From: Ruminococcus sp.
GTDB taxonomy: Bacteria; Bacillota; Clostridia; Oscillospirales; Acutalibacteraceae
Direction of reading: 5' to 3'
DNA: 64,000 bases
Assembly: GCA_017416065.1 (NCBI GenBank)
Contig: JAFQDM010000016.1
Span: 47,241-111,240, forward strand
Shown: one piece after another, positions 8,510-17,264 of the stretch
How positions within the stretch are numbered: the stretch's first letter is position 1
Layout of the letters: each line of letters begins with the position of its first letter
The notes under the pieces: model-generated
Told to the model about the DNA's origin: nothing
What the model saw: the letters and a program-made list of their open reading frames with translations, nothing else
Database searches by the model: none
Made by a program: the position numbers and the translations under genes

Positions 8510-9547
8510 ATGAAAATTGCAATTCATCAGAACGAAAAAATGTTTAAGCATGAAAGTGTATGGATTCCCGAATGCAAGGAATACTGCAGGGAACACGGTA
8601 TTGAATGTGATATTATAAGTTGCTATAGCTCAGATATTATAAACAAGCTCAAGAACTACGACGCTGTGCTGTGGACAATACAGAACTACGTTAAGGCTGA
8701 CACCATGGAAGCTCGCAGTATCCTCAACAGCGCAAAGGAAATAGGACTTAAGGTTTTCCCGGATTTCAGCACCTCGTGGCATTTTGACGATAAAATTGCA
8801 GAAACCTATCTTCTCCAGGCAATTGGTGCTCCCATACCTAAAAGCTGGGTGTTCTATATGGAGGAAGAGTGCATCAACTGGCTGGAAAAAGAGGCTAAGT
8901 ACCCTCTTGTAGCCAAGCTCAGATGCGGCTCAGGCTCAAATAACGTAAAGCTGCTGAAAAACTTTGCAGAAGCAAAAAAGTATGCCCACACCATGTTTAC
9001 AAAAGGGCTCAATCCCACTCCCGGTGTGCTATACAAGGCTTACTCTAAGATGCAATCCTCAAAAAGCATTAAAATGGCAATAAGCCGCATCAAAAAACTG
9101 CCTGATTTTTTGCGCACCCGCAAAAATGCAAAAAGAATGGGTACAGAATCCGGTTATTGCTACTTTCAGGAATTTATTGAGAACAACGGCTACGATATGA
9201 AGATAGTTGTTATCGGAGACAAGCTCATCCCCCTTTGCCGAAACACCAGAAAGGGCGACTGGAGAGCCTCCGGAGGCGGAGATGTATACACAGATATCTC
9301 TATGGTTACAGAGCAGATCCTCAACTCTGCCTTTGAAACCTACGACAAATGCAGGTTCCAATGTATCGGACTTGACTACGTTGTTAACAAAAACACAGGC
9401 AAAGGCCTTATTATTGAGATGTGCTACGGCTTTGACTTCCGTGCACTATCCCAGGTTGGCGGATACTTTGACCGTGAGGGTAATTGGCACGAGGACAAAA
9501 ACCTCAGCATCCCCAGAGAAATCATACACTATGTTCTGAATCACTGA
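8510..9547 (+). CDS. RimK-like ATP-grasp protein of unknown substrate
   Basis: A 345-residue protein with an ATP-grasp fold. The ATP-binding strand is YPLVAKLRCGSGSNNV (about 138-153). A RimK-like block follows: QEFIENNGYDMKIVVIGDKL (about 222-241) and then RKGDWRASGGG. A C-terminal LIIEMCYGFDFR provides the metal-binding acid region. Members of this fold join a carboxylate, via an acyl phosphate, to an amine. The acceptor is not known, but a uronic acid carboxylate made by the two genes just upstream is an attractive candidate. GGGGGTGG at about 8493-8500 serves as the ribosome site. A methyl or acyl transfer role cannot be excluded. Confidence 0.75.
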   Translation: MKIAIHQNEKMFKHESVWIPECKEYCREHGIECDIISCYSSDIINKLKNYDAVLWTIQNYVKADTMEARSILNSAKEIGLKVFPDFSTSWHFDDKIAETYLLQAIGAPIPKSWVFYMEEECINWLEKEAKYPLVAKLRCGSGSNNVKLLKNFAEAKKYAHTMFTKGLNPTPGVLYKAYSKMQSSKSIKMAISRIKKLPDFLRTRKNAKRMGTESGYCYFQEFIENNGYDMKIVVIGDKLIPLCRNTRKGDWRASGGGDVYTDISMVTEQILNSAFETYDKCRFQCIGLDYVVNKNTGKGLIIEMCYGFDFRALSQVGGYFDREGNWHEDKNLSIPREIIHYVLNH

Positions 9548-9573
9548 TCTGCTTGTCTGACGGGAGGATTATT

Positions 9574-10413
9574 ATGAAAAAAAATATGATATCAGTAATA
9601 ATGGCAGTCTATAACTGCGCTCCCACTCTCAGAGAGGCTATTGACTCGATTCTGAATCAAACGTACACAAATTGGGAATTTATAATCTGCGACGATTGCT
9701 CTACAGACAACACTATGGAAATCGTCAGGGAGTACAAGGCAAAGTTCCCTGACAAATTCAAGATAATTCAGAATGAGGTCAACTCCAAGCTATCCTTCTC
9801 ACTTAATCATTGCCTTAAATACGCAGAAGGTGAATTCATTGCCAGAATGGACGGAGATGACATTTCCGTACCCACACGGTTTGAAACTCAGGTAAAATAC
9901 CTGAGGGAGCATCCGGATGTAGACTTGTGCAGCACACTTGTGCAAAGATTTGACGAAAACGGCCTTTCTGACATTATTGTCAAGCCGGAATTCCCTGACC
10001 GATATACCCAGAGAAATCACGTTGCATTTAACCACGCAACGATTATGACCTATAAATACGTTTACGACAAATGCGGTGGCTACACAGTTTCAAAGCGCAC
10101 TGTCAGAGCTCAGGATTACGACCTTTGGTTCAGGTTCTTTTACCACGAGTTCAAGGGTGTTAACCTACAAGAGCCCCTGTATCTTATGCGTGAAGACAAA
10201 AACGCAGTCAAACGCCGCACCTTCAAGGTACGCTTCAACGCTTACCGCACAACTGTAAAAGGCTTCAGATTACTGAGGTATCCTATTAAATGGTATATTA
10301 AACCAACCGTTACATTCATCATCAAAGGACTCACCCCAAGCTTCATAGCATACAGGCACAGACAGAATCAAGCTGCAAAAAGCCGCAGTGAAGCCACAAA
10401 AAAGGAGCAGTAA
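9574..10413 (+). CDS. Glycosyltransferase family 2
   Basis: A 279-residue GT-A glycosyltransferase. The donor site has SVIMAVYNCAPTLREAIDSI (7-26), the paired acids at Asp40-Asp41, and the metal-binding DGDD at 93-96. The C-terminal third is basic and has no membrane helix strong enough for a processive synthase, so single sugar transfer to the lipid-linked intermediate is likely. The ATG at 9574 is chosen because GGGAGG precedes it; upstream in-frame codons overlap the previous gene and lack a ribosome site. The sugar is unknown. Confidence 0.88.
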   Translation: MKKNMISVIMAVYNCAPTLREAIDSILNQTYTNWEFIICDDCSTDNTMEIVREYKAKFPDKFKIIQNEVNSKLSFSLNHCLKYAEGEFIARMDGDDISVPTRFETQVKYLREHPDVDLCSTLVQRFDENGLSDIIVKPEFPDRYTQRNHVAFNHATIMTYKYVYDKCGGYTVSKRTVRAQDYDLWFRFFYHEFKGVNLQEPLYLMREDKNAVKRRTFKVRFNAYRTTVKGFRLLRYPIKWYIKPTVTFIIKGLTPSFIAYRHRQNQAAKSRSEATKKEQ

Positions 10414-10414
10414 A

Positions 10415-11374
10415 ATGTCACTCAAAAACACTCTCAGAAAATTCGGCAAGAAAATCCAGAAATCCGATGCAGGTAAATGGTTTTTTCATCGCGTGCGCAT
10501 AAATATGGGCAAAAAAAGCGAAAAAAAGGTTACCGATTTTGAATATATCACGACCGAATACAAACGCAGAACAGGCGAGGAGATCAATCTGAAGGATCCT
10601 CAGCGTTATTCAGAAAAGCTCCAGTGGCTGAAGCTTTTCTACAGAAACGATGCTATGCCCATCTGCTCCGATAAGCTCAAAGTTCGTGAATATATGGAGG
10701 AAAGAGGCTACGGTCACCTGCTCAACAATCTTATTGCCGTTTACGACGACGGAATGGATATAAACACTTCAGAGCTTCCTGACCGCTTTGCCATGAAAAC
10801 AAACCACGGCTCCAGCTGGAACCTTATCTGCACAGACAAAAGCAAGGTGAACTGGTTCTGGTGGAAGCGGATATTTAACTGCTGGCTCAGACGAAACCTC
10901 TACACATTCGGCAGAGAGTGGAACTACAAACACATCGAGCCTAAGATCATTGTTGAGGAATTCCTTGACCATACTCCCCTTGTAGACTACAAGTTTATGT
11001 GCTTTAACGGCGAACCTAAGTACATGCAGATCAACCACGACATTGACGGAAAGCACTACGTTGACTTTCTTAACATAGATTGGGAGAAGCAAGGCTTCAC
11101 CTACCGCAACTACACTATGTCAGATATCCTTGTTCCCAAGCCCGAGCAGTTTGAGGAAATGAAAAAGATTGCACGGGACCTTGCGCAGGATTTCCCCTAT
11201 GTAAGAGTAGATTTTTATAACTTCGAAGGAAGAATAATCTTCGGAGAACTCACCTTCTTCCCGGGCGGAGGCTTCCAATATCCCATCCCCATAGAATACG
11301 ACTACATTCTGGGCAAGGAGCTGAAGCTTCCCGAGGCTAACTTCAATTTGGATATTCTCAACAGCCTGAAGTAA
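10415..11374 (+). CDS. TupA-like ATP-grasp protein
   Basis: A 319-residue member of the TupA-like ATP-grasp family. That family is named for a protein needed to make teichuronopeptide, a glucuronate-glutamate wall polymer of alkaliphilic Bacillus. Visible hallmarks are the opening ITTEYKRRTGEEINLKDP, SEKLQWLKLFYR, then KTNHGSSWNLIC, IIVEEFLDHTPLVDYKFMCF and the acidic end VDFYNFEGRIIFGELTF. Such proteins are thought to ligate an amino acid or similar to a sugar chain, though some relatives in polysaccharide loci act as glycosyltransferase partners and the chemistry is not settled. AAAGGAG sits 7 bases before the ATG at 10415, which is preferred over an in-frame ATG at 10388. It follows the glycosyltransferase by one base. 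Confidence 0.85.
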   Translation: MSLKNTLRKFGKKIQKSDAGKWFFHRVRINMGKKSEKKVTDFEYITTEYKRRTGEEINLKDPQRYSEKLQWLKLFYRNDAMPICSDKLKVREYMEERGYGHLLNNLIAVYDDGMDINTSELPDRFAMKTNHGSSWNLICTDKSKVNWFWWKRIFNCWLRRNLYTFGREWNYKHIEPKIIVEEFLDHTPLVDYKFMCFNGEPKYMQINHDIDGKHYVDFLNIDWEKQGFTYRNYTMSDILVPKPEQFEEMKKIARDLAQDFPYVRVDFYNFEGRIIFGELTFFPGGGFQYPIPIEYDYILGKELKLPEANFNLDILNSLK

Positions 11375-11426
11375 AACACAACCTTTTTAAGACAGACAGA
11401 TAAACAATAGAAAGGAGGCGCATAAA

Positions 11427-12539
11427 ATGAGTGTATTGGTTACAACTGCAATTGTAGCTTGTATTCTTGCCGCTTTGGCAACACATCAATATAATATATC
11501 GTTTGAAACAAGTGACCTTTCCTCAAAGAGTAAAAAAGCAAATCTAACCACATATTATTTCTTCGTATTTTTATGCGCCGTTCTTTTGGTGTGTGTATCT
11601 GGATTTAGATACTACGTAGGTACTGACTTCGGCTCCTATTACTGGGCTTATCCCAGATGGGAGAGTCAGTTTGCAGAACGATGGGAAAAATGGGACGAGC
11701 CCGGACTTTCCACTCTTGCAAAGCTTTTGTACCCCATTTCTCAGGACGGAGCTATATTTATTTTTGCAACAGCTGCCATCACAGTTTCTATCTTTGTATT
11801 CACAATCGCAAAGCATACTGATGACTTCTTTTTCACTATGGCTCTGTATGTGGGAACCTGTTGGGTCGGTTGCTTTAACGGAGTTCGTCAGTTCCTGGCT
11901 GCCTCCATCCTCTTTGCAGGGCACAAGCTGATTTTAGAGCGTAAGTTTATTAAATTCTGCATCGTTGTTTTCATCGCTTCTTCGTTCCACGTAACAGCCC
12001 TTATAATGTTGCCAATGTATTTTCTTATCACCCAGGTGCTTGACCTGAAAAAGATCACCTTCATTCTTGTTTCAGGTGTAGCAATGATATATTCCTACGA
12101 TTTCTTTTTCCAGGTCCTGGGAGTTATGAAGGACAGCGAAACAGGCGGCGCCGATACAAACTATGCACAGAGTGAAATCCATCCCTTAAGAATAGTTATT
12201 GCCTTTGCTCCTATTGTGCTGTATTTCTTCCTGCTTCTTCAGAAAAAAGGCTTTACAGGAAAAGAAAACTTCTATATGGGCTTTATTTTTGTCCGTGCGG
12301 CTGTAATTTTCGGCACAGCAAACAGTGCGTATCTGAACCGAGCCAGCATCTACTTTACTCCTTTTATTCCGATGGCACTGCCATTACTTGTAAAGAAATT
12401 TCCTAAGAATCAACAACTTTTACTGAAGGTTATAATACTTGCACTCTATTTTATTGTATGGTACTACGTTGATGCTTCCGGAGTAAAATGGTACTGGGTA
12501 TGGGAAAGAGACACACCGTTCTATAACAGATACATCTAA
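11427..12539 (+). CDS. EpsG-family polysaccharide polymerase (Wzy-like)
   Basis: A 370-residue integral membrane protein with about ten hydrophobic segments. The EpsG hallmark is GFRYYVGTDFGSYYWAYPRW (about 58-77), an arginine-containing turn followed by Gly-Thr-Asp. Further signals are CWVGCFNGVRQFLAASILFA and a C-terminal aromatic helix. EpsG proteins are thought to polymerise repeat units on the outer face of the membrane after flipping. AAAGGAGG precedes the ATG. A second, different EpsG-like gene occurs at 33148-34230 on the other strand. The repeat-unit specificity cannot be deduced. Confidence 0.8.
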   Translation: MSVLVTTAIVACILAALATHQYNISFETSDLSSKSKKANLTTYYFFVFLCAVLLVCVSGFRYYVGTDFGSYYWAYPRWESQFAERWEKWDEPGLSTLAKLLYPISQDGAIFIFATAAITVSIFVFTIAKHTDDFFFTMALYVGTCWVGCFNGVRQFLAASILFAGHKLILERKFIKFCIVVFIASSFHVTALIMLPMYFLITQVLDLKKITFILVSGVAMIYSYDFFFQVLGVMKDSETGGADTNYAQSEIHPLRIVIAFAPIVLYFFLLLQKKGFTGKENFYMGFIFVRAAVIFGTANSAYLNRASIYFTPFIPMALPLLVKKFPKNQQLLLKVIILALYFIVWYYVDASGVKWYWVWERDTPFYNRYI

Positions 12540-12568
12540 TAATTAAAATCACAAGCAGGAGGTCTGCA

Positions 12569-13759
12569 ATGAACATTGGAATTATTACCATCTCAGGCTC
12601 AGATAATTACGGTTGCTCGCTGCAAACCTATGCTGTTATAAAGGCCTATGAGAAATTAGGTCATAAGGCTCTGCTTATTCCCGATACCACAAGAGTCGGA
12701 GGGGTCAAAGCTACATATCAAAGGCAAAGCAAGCTGTCAAAACTTTCACCTGCATATATGACATCTGTGCTGAAGGTAAGACTCAGCAACAAATATATGC
12801 TCAAAAATCAAAGGGATAGGCTACTCTCTGCCATAATCAATCATAAAAACAATGCTCCTCTCTTTGCAAAGGCAAAGAAAGAACGCAGAGAAGCTTTCAA
12901 TAAGTTTTCGGACACTTATATTCCCAAAACAGATTATTCCGTAAGTAAAGACGAACTTCCCATGGAGAGGCTTTCGGAGTTTGACTTTTTCTCTGTTGGA
13001 TCCGATCAGGTCTGGAATCCCACCTATCCCCACACATCAGAGCTCAGATTTCTAACCTTTGCAAAAAGCAGTCAAAAGCTCTGCTTTGCACCCTCTTTCG
13101 GAATTTCTGAGCTCCCGGAATACGTAAAAGAGCCCTACTCAGAATGGCTCTCTGATTTTCCATCCCTGTCCGTCAGGGAAGAAAAGGGAGCCGAGATCAT
13201 AAAGGAACTTACGGGAAAAGAAGCAGAGGTCATCTGTGACCCCACCCTCACCCTTTCAAGGGAAGAATGGGAAGCCATAGAAAAAAAACCTGACTTCACC
13301 ACAAACAACCCCTACGCACTCACATATTTTCTCGGCAATGAAACAAACGAATACAGAAAATATATAGAAAAAATCACAAAAGAGAAAGGCCTTGAGGTCA
13401 TTAACCTCTTTGACATAAGGGAGCCTCAGCACTACTGCGTTGACCCTGCAGAGTTTGTATATCTTGTTCACCACGCAGATTCCGTGTTCACGGATTCCTT
13501 TCACTGCGCAGTGTTCTCCATCATTTTTGAGAAAAGCTTCGTAGTGTTTGACCGTGTGGAAAACGGCAGATCTATGGGATCAAGGCTCAAGACCCTCCTT
13601 GGGAAATTTGACCTTACGGACAGACTTTTTACATCTGTAAAAAACAATAACACTTTTGATCCCATCAATTTTAACAGCAGCCGGCTCGTTATTGATAACG
13701 AAAGAGAGAAAGCCCTCGGCTTTCTGGCTGAGTCGATCCGCAAAAACACAGCCCTGTAA
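12569..13759 (+). CDS. Polysaccharide pyruvyl transferase family protein
   Basis: A 396-residue protein with the family opening TISGSDNYGCSLQTYAVIKA (7-26) and the central signature FFSVGSDQVWNPTY (about 140-153), followed by LCFAPSFGISELP. Family members move pyruvate from phosphoenolpyruvate onto a sugar hydroxyl to form a ketal, giving the polymer an acid group. The C-terminal half holds a FTDSFHCAVF segment typical of the GT-B-like fold. It sits 29 bases after the polymerase, with AGGAGG before the ATG. The fold alone does not prove pyruvylation; some relatives act as glycosyltransferases. Confidence 0.82.
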   Translation: MNIGIITISGSDNYGCSLQTYAVIKAYEKLGHKALLIPDTTRVGGVKATYQRQSKLSKLSPAYMTSVLKVRLSNKYMLKNQRDRLLSAIINHKNNAPLFAKAKKERREAFNKFSDTYIPKTDYSVSKDELPMERLSEFDFFSVGSDQVWNPTYPHTSELRFLTFAKSSQKLCFAPSFGISELPEYVKEPYSEWLSDFPSLSVREEKGAEIIKELTGKEAEVICDPTLTLSREEWEAIEKKPDFTTNNPYALTYFLGNETNEYRKYIEKITKEKGLEVINLFDIREPQHYCVDPAEFVYLVHHADSVFTDSFHCAVFSIIFEKSFVVFDRVENGRSMGSRLKTLLGKFDLTDRLFTSVKNNNTFDPINFNSSRLVIDNEREKALGFLAESIRKNTAL

Positions 13760-13789
13760 CTCATCCCTGATGCTGATTGGAGGCATAAA

Positions 13790-15103
13790 ATGGATACTAA
13801 CACCCGCAAAGCATACATAGACAAAGTCGTAGACCTTGATAAAAGATCCGCAAAACCTCTCCACAAAGCAACCGTAATACTGCGCAGGGTATTTAAAGAG
13901 TTATTCTCAGGCGATAAGGCCTTGCGTAAGGATCTCAAGAATTTTCTTCAAAAGAATTTATTTAAAAAGAATGTAAAGCACAAGAAGAATTATGAGTTTG
14001 ATAACCTTTTTAAGGAAAAGCAAAAACTCATTTCCGAATACATAGATAAAAATCGAGCCGATAACAAGAGTATGCCCTGTGTTATCTTTTTCGGATACCC
14101 CGACTTCAGAACCAGCGGCGGAGGCCAGAGAAGCTGGCAGATGGCAAAATCCTTCTTCCGCACAGGCTACCACGTAGAGTACTACCACGAGGGCACTTTG
14201 CAAAAAGACGACGTTAATTGGCCGGCACAGATAGCATTTCCTCTCTACTATACAGATATTGACACAATATTCCGCAATATTCCCGAGGATGCAACCATAA
14301 TCTTTGAAGCTCCGTCTTATAAATACGCAGATATTCTTCGCAAGGCACACGAAAAAAGAATTTATACTATTTACGAGCATATTGACAATTGGGAGACCTC
14401 CCTTGGCAGCGGCTTCTTTGAGCCGGAGCTGTTCAAAGAATTTCTGAACACTTGCAACTGCATTGTTGCAACGTGCAAAGGACTTGTGGATTTAATCGCA
14501 AAATATACAGACAGACATGTCCTTTATTCTCCCAACGCCGTAGATAATCATCTATATAAAAAAGAGGTAGATTATGACCGTCCGTCTGACTTAGTCTGCG
14601 GCAGAAAAACTCTCCTCTATTTCGGCGCACTCACCGGTGAATGGCACAATTGGGAAATTGTAAGAAAAACCGCATTGGAATGTCCTGATTGTACCTTTAA
14701 TCTTATCGGCCGAGGTATACCCGAGGCTTTCAAGTCAGAAAAGCCCCACAATATCCACTTGCTGGGACCAAAAAAACAGACAGAGCTTCCTGCCTATCTG
14801 GCAAACTGCGATTTTGCACTTTTACCCTTTGATACAGGAGAGATCAGCAGATACGTATCCCCTTTGAAAATATTTGAGTATCTGGCTCTTCAAGTCCCTG
14901 TTCTTGCAACTCCCTTGGATGATATCATAGGTTACCCCAACACTGTGATCTCCAACGACTACAAAGAATGGGTCAAAACAATAAACAGCGATTTTAAGGC
15001 TACGGATACCACAGCCTTTACTGAAAACAACTGCTGGGATGCCAGATGCAGGCAACTTATTGAGTACAAAGAGAAGTATTTTTCAGAAAGCAAAAAGGAA
15101 TGA
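13790..15103 (+). CDS. Glycosyltransferase, GT-B fold (family 4-like)
   Basis: A 437-residue protein. After a basic, poorly conserved N-terminal arm of about 95 residues comes the acceptor domain, starting VIFFGYPDFRTSGGGQRSWQ. The donor domain ends with RYVSPLKIFEYLALQVPVLA (about 357-376), where the conserved Glu of family 4 lies in KIFEYLA, then TPLDDIIGYPNTV. This signature supports a retaining GT-B enzyme. GGAGG is 7 bases upstream of the ATG. The N-terminal arm is long compared with relatives and rich in Lys and Arg (Asn-Phe-Leu-Gln-Lys type repeats), suggesting membrane association by charge. The sugar is unknown. Confidence 0.8.
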   Translation: MDTNTRKAYIDKVVDLDKRSAKPLHKATVILRRVFKELFSGDKALRKDLKNFLQKNLFKKNVKHKKNYEFDNLFKEKQKLISEYIDKNRADNKSMPCVIFFGYPDFRTSGGGQRSWQMAKSFFRTGYHVEYYHEGTLQKDDVNWPAQIAFPLYYTDIDTIFRNIPEDATIIFEAPSYKYADILRKAHEKRIYTIYEHIDNWETSLGSGFFEPELFKEFLNTCNCIVATCKGLVDLIAKYTDRHVLYSPNAVDNHLYKKEVDYDRPSDLVCGRKTLLYFGALTGEWHNWEIVRKTALECPDCTFNLIGRGIPEAFKSEKPHNIHLLGPKKQTELPAYLANCDFALLPFDTGEISRYVSPLKIFEYLALQVPVLATPLDDIIGYPNTVISNDYKEWVKTINSDFKATDTTAFTENNCWDARCRQLIEYKEKYFSESKKE

Positions 15104-15114
15104 GCGTGTAGTTT

Positions 15115-16218
15115 ATGAAAATTATGATGGTTTTCGGAACAAGACCGGAAGCAATAAAAATGTGTCCCCTTGTAAACGAACTCAAATCCAGAAAAGAAGT
15201 TGAGGTTATAGTTTGCGTTACGGGCCAGCACCGTCAGATGTTAGACCAGGTGCTCTCTGCTTTCTCTGTTGTGCCTGATTATGACCTTTCAATAATGAAG
15301 GAAAAGCAGACACTTTTTGATATCACTGTCTCCATTCTTAACAAAATCAAAACCGTTCTGGAGAAGGAAAGACCTGACACTGTACTTGTTCACGGAGATA
15401 CCACCTCAGCATTTGTAACCGCACTTGCTTGTTTTTATATGCAAATTCCTGTAGGTCACGTAGAGGCAGGCCTCAGAACCTACAACATATACTCCCCTTA
15501 CCCGGAGGAGTTCAATCGAGAGGCAATCAGCCTTGTCTCCAAATACAACTTTGCTCCCACCGAAAAGGCTAAACAGCACCTTATTAATGAAAACAAAGAT
15601 ATAAACAGCATCTATGTAACAGGAAATACCGCCATAGATGCTCTTAAAACAACCGTAACAAACGACTATCAGAATGAAATATTGGATTGGTGCAAGGATT
15701 CACGTATGATCCTCATAACTGCTCACAGAAGAGAGAATCTGGGCGAGCCTATGCACAATATGTTCAGGGCGATTCGCCGTATAGTTGACGAAAACCCGGA
15801 CGTAAAGGCTGTATATCCCATTCACAAAAATCCTGTGGTGCGCGAAGCCGCAAACAAAGAGCTCAGCGGATGCGAACGAATCCGACTTATTGAGCCTTTG
15901 GATGTATTTGATTTTCATAACTTTATAGCAAGAAGCTTCTTTGTGATAACCGATAGCGGCGGAATTCAGGAGGAGGCTCCCTCTTTAGGCAAGCCTGTGC
16001 TGGTTATGCGCGATACTACCGAACGCCCTGAAGGCATAGAAGCAGGAACTCTCAAGCTTGTGGGAACAGATGAGGAGCCCATTTATAATAATTGCAGCAT
16101 CTTGCTAAACGATCCTGCTCAGTATGAAAAAATGAGCAAAGCCTCAAATCCCTACGGAGACGGATTTGCCAGCAAAAGAATTGCCGATATTCTTATTTAC
16201 GGCAAAACAGATATCTAA
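15115..16218 (+). CDS. wecB: UDP-N-acetylglucosamine 2-epimerase (non-hydrolysing)
   Basis: A 367-residue enzyme that reversibly converts UDP-GlcNAc to UDP-ManNAc in the cytoplasm. The family motifs are intact: FGTRPEAIKM (8-17), VTGQHRQMLDQVL (41-53), HGDTTSAF (96-103), GHVEAGLRTYN (115-125), PYPEEFNREA (129-138) and TDSGGIQEEAPSLGKPVLVM. The length is normal for MnaA/WecB. The ribosome site is weak: AAAAAGGAATG lies about 15 bases upstream. Combined with the TviB-like dehydrogenase, UDP-ManNAcA is a possible product as well as UDP-GalNAcA. It could also feed teichoic-acid linkage units, because MnaA is often shared between pathways. Confidence 0.93.
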   Translation: MKIMMVFGTRPEAIKMCPLVNELKSRKEVEVIVCVTGQHRQMLDQVLSAFSVVPDYDLSIMKEKQTLFDITVSILNKIKTVLEKERPDTVLVHGDTTSAFVTALACFYMQIPVGHVEAGLRTYNIYSPYPEEFNREAISLVSKYNFAPTEKAKQHLINENKDINSIYVTGNTAIDALKTTVTNDYQNEILDWCKDSRMILITAHRRENLGEPMHNMFRAIRRIVDENPDVKAVYPIHKNPVVREAANKELSGCERIRLIEPLDVFDFHNFIARSFFVITDSGGIQEEAPSLGKPVLVMRDTTERPEGIEAGTLKLVGTDEEPIYNNCSILLNDPAQYEKMSKASNPYGDGFASKRIADILIYGKTDI

Positions 16219-16242
16219 TTTTGTAAATTTCAGGTACATCTT

Positions 16243-17259
16243 ATGAATAACGATATTATGGTCAGCATCTGCTGCCTTGTGTTTAACCACAAAGATTACA
16301 TCAGACAGGCTTTAGACAGCTTCCTGATGCAAAAGACAAATTTCAAATTTGAAGTCCTCATAAACGACGACTGCTCCACAGACGGCACAACTGACATAAT
16401 CAGAGAATACGAAGCCAAATATCCGGACATAATCAGACCCCTATACCACGAAGAAAACCAGTATTCAAAAAGTACCCGCACAGGTAATATGATGTCCATC
16501 CTCTTTAATTTCCCAAGAGTCAGGGGCAAATACGTTGCCATGTGCGAGGGTGACGACTTCTGGACAGATGAGAATAAGCTTCAGAAGCAATTTGACATTA
16601 TGGAGCAGAATCCTGACTGTGCCTTTGCAGCCCATACAGTCAGATGTACCAACGAAAAGGGCGAGCCTTTAACGGAGATAATCCCACTAAAGGGTGATGT
16701 AAAATCCGGAATGCTCACAAGTAAAGAAGCAATTAGCGGAATTTGCCGTCTGCCTTATATGTTCCAGACCTCAAGCTATTTCTTCAGAAGCGAGTATATT
16801 CCCGAAATAACAGAGCAGACGCCTGAATTCTTTGAGTACTCCTCTTCCATGGACGTGCTCTTTATGCTTTATTTTTCCTCCAAAGGCTGTGTCTACTTTG
16901 CAGACGAGGAAATGTCCTGCTACAGACTGCAGAGCTCATCCAGCATTATGAGTGCACTGAACGCCAAAGATAAAGCAAAAAATCAGAAGATGATAGATCA
17001 CTATACAAACCATCTTAAAAGCCTCAGAGCTTACGATGAATACACAGGCAAACTGTATCAGGAAAGCATCGGCTTTGCCGTGCGCCGAGCAGAATACCAC
17101 CTGATGCTTCAAAAGGGCGACTACAAGCACCTTTTCAGCAAAAAATATAAGGATGTGGCACCCTTGTTTCTCTCAAAATCAAGCAAAAAGGAACTGCTTC
17201 AGCTGAGGCTCTTCTCTGTTTGCCCGTGGCTTGTCAAACTCAAAAAACACAAAGGATAA
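16243..17259 (+). CDS. Glycosyltransferase family 2
   Basis: A 338-residue GT-A glycosyltransferase. Motifs are MVSICCLVFNHKDYIRQALD (6-25), NDDCSTDGTTD (41-51), and the metal site MCEGDDFWTD (100-109). The EGDDFWTD variant is common in capsular loci of gut Firmicutes and Streptococcus. The family signature in the middle is FFRSEYIPEI, and the C-terminus is basic. It lies 24 bases after the epimerase gene and 5 bases before the flippase gene, so it is clearly within the operon. Sugar specificity is not visible. Confidence 0.87.
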   Translation: MNNDIMVSICCLVFNHKDYIRQALDSFLMQKTNFKFEVLINDDCSTDGTTDIIREYEAKYPDIIRPLYHEENQYSKSTRTGNMMSILFNFPRVRGKYVAMCEGDDFWTDENKLQKQFDIMEQNPDCAFAAHTVRCTNEKGEPLTEIIPLKGDVKSGMLTSKEAISGICRLPYMFQTSSYFFRSEYIPEITEQTPEFFEYSSSMDVLFMLYFSSKGCVYFADEEMSCYRLQSSSSIMSALNAKDKAKNQKMIDHYTNHLKSLRAYDEYTGKLYQESIGFAVRRAEYHLMLQKGDYKHLFSKKYKDVAPLFLSKSSKKELLQLRLFSVCPWLVKLKKHKG

Positions 17260-17264
17260 AGGCT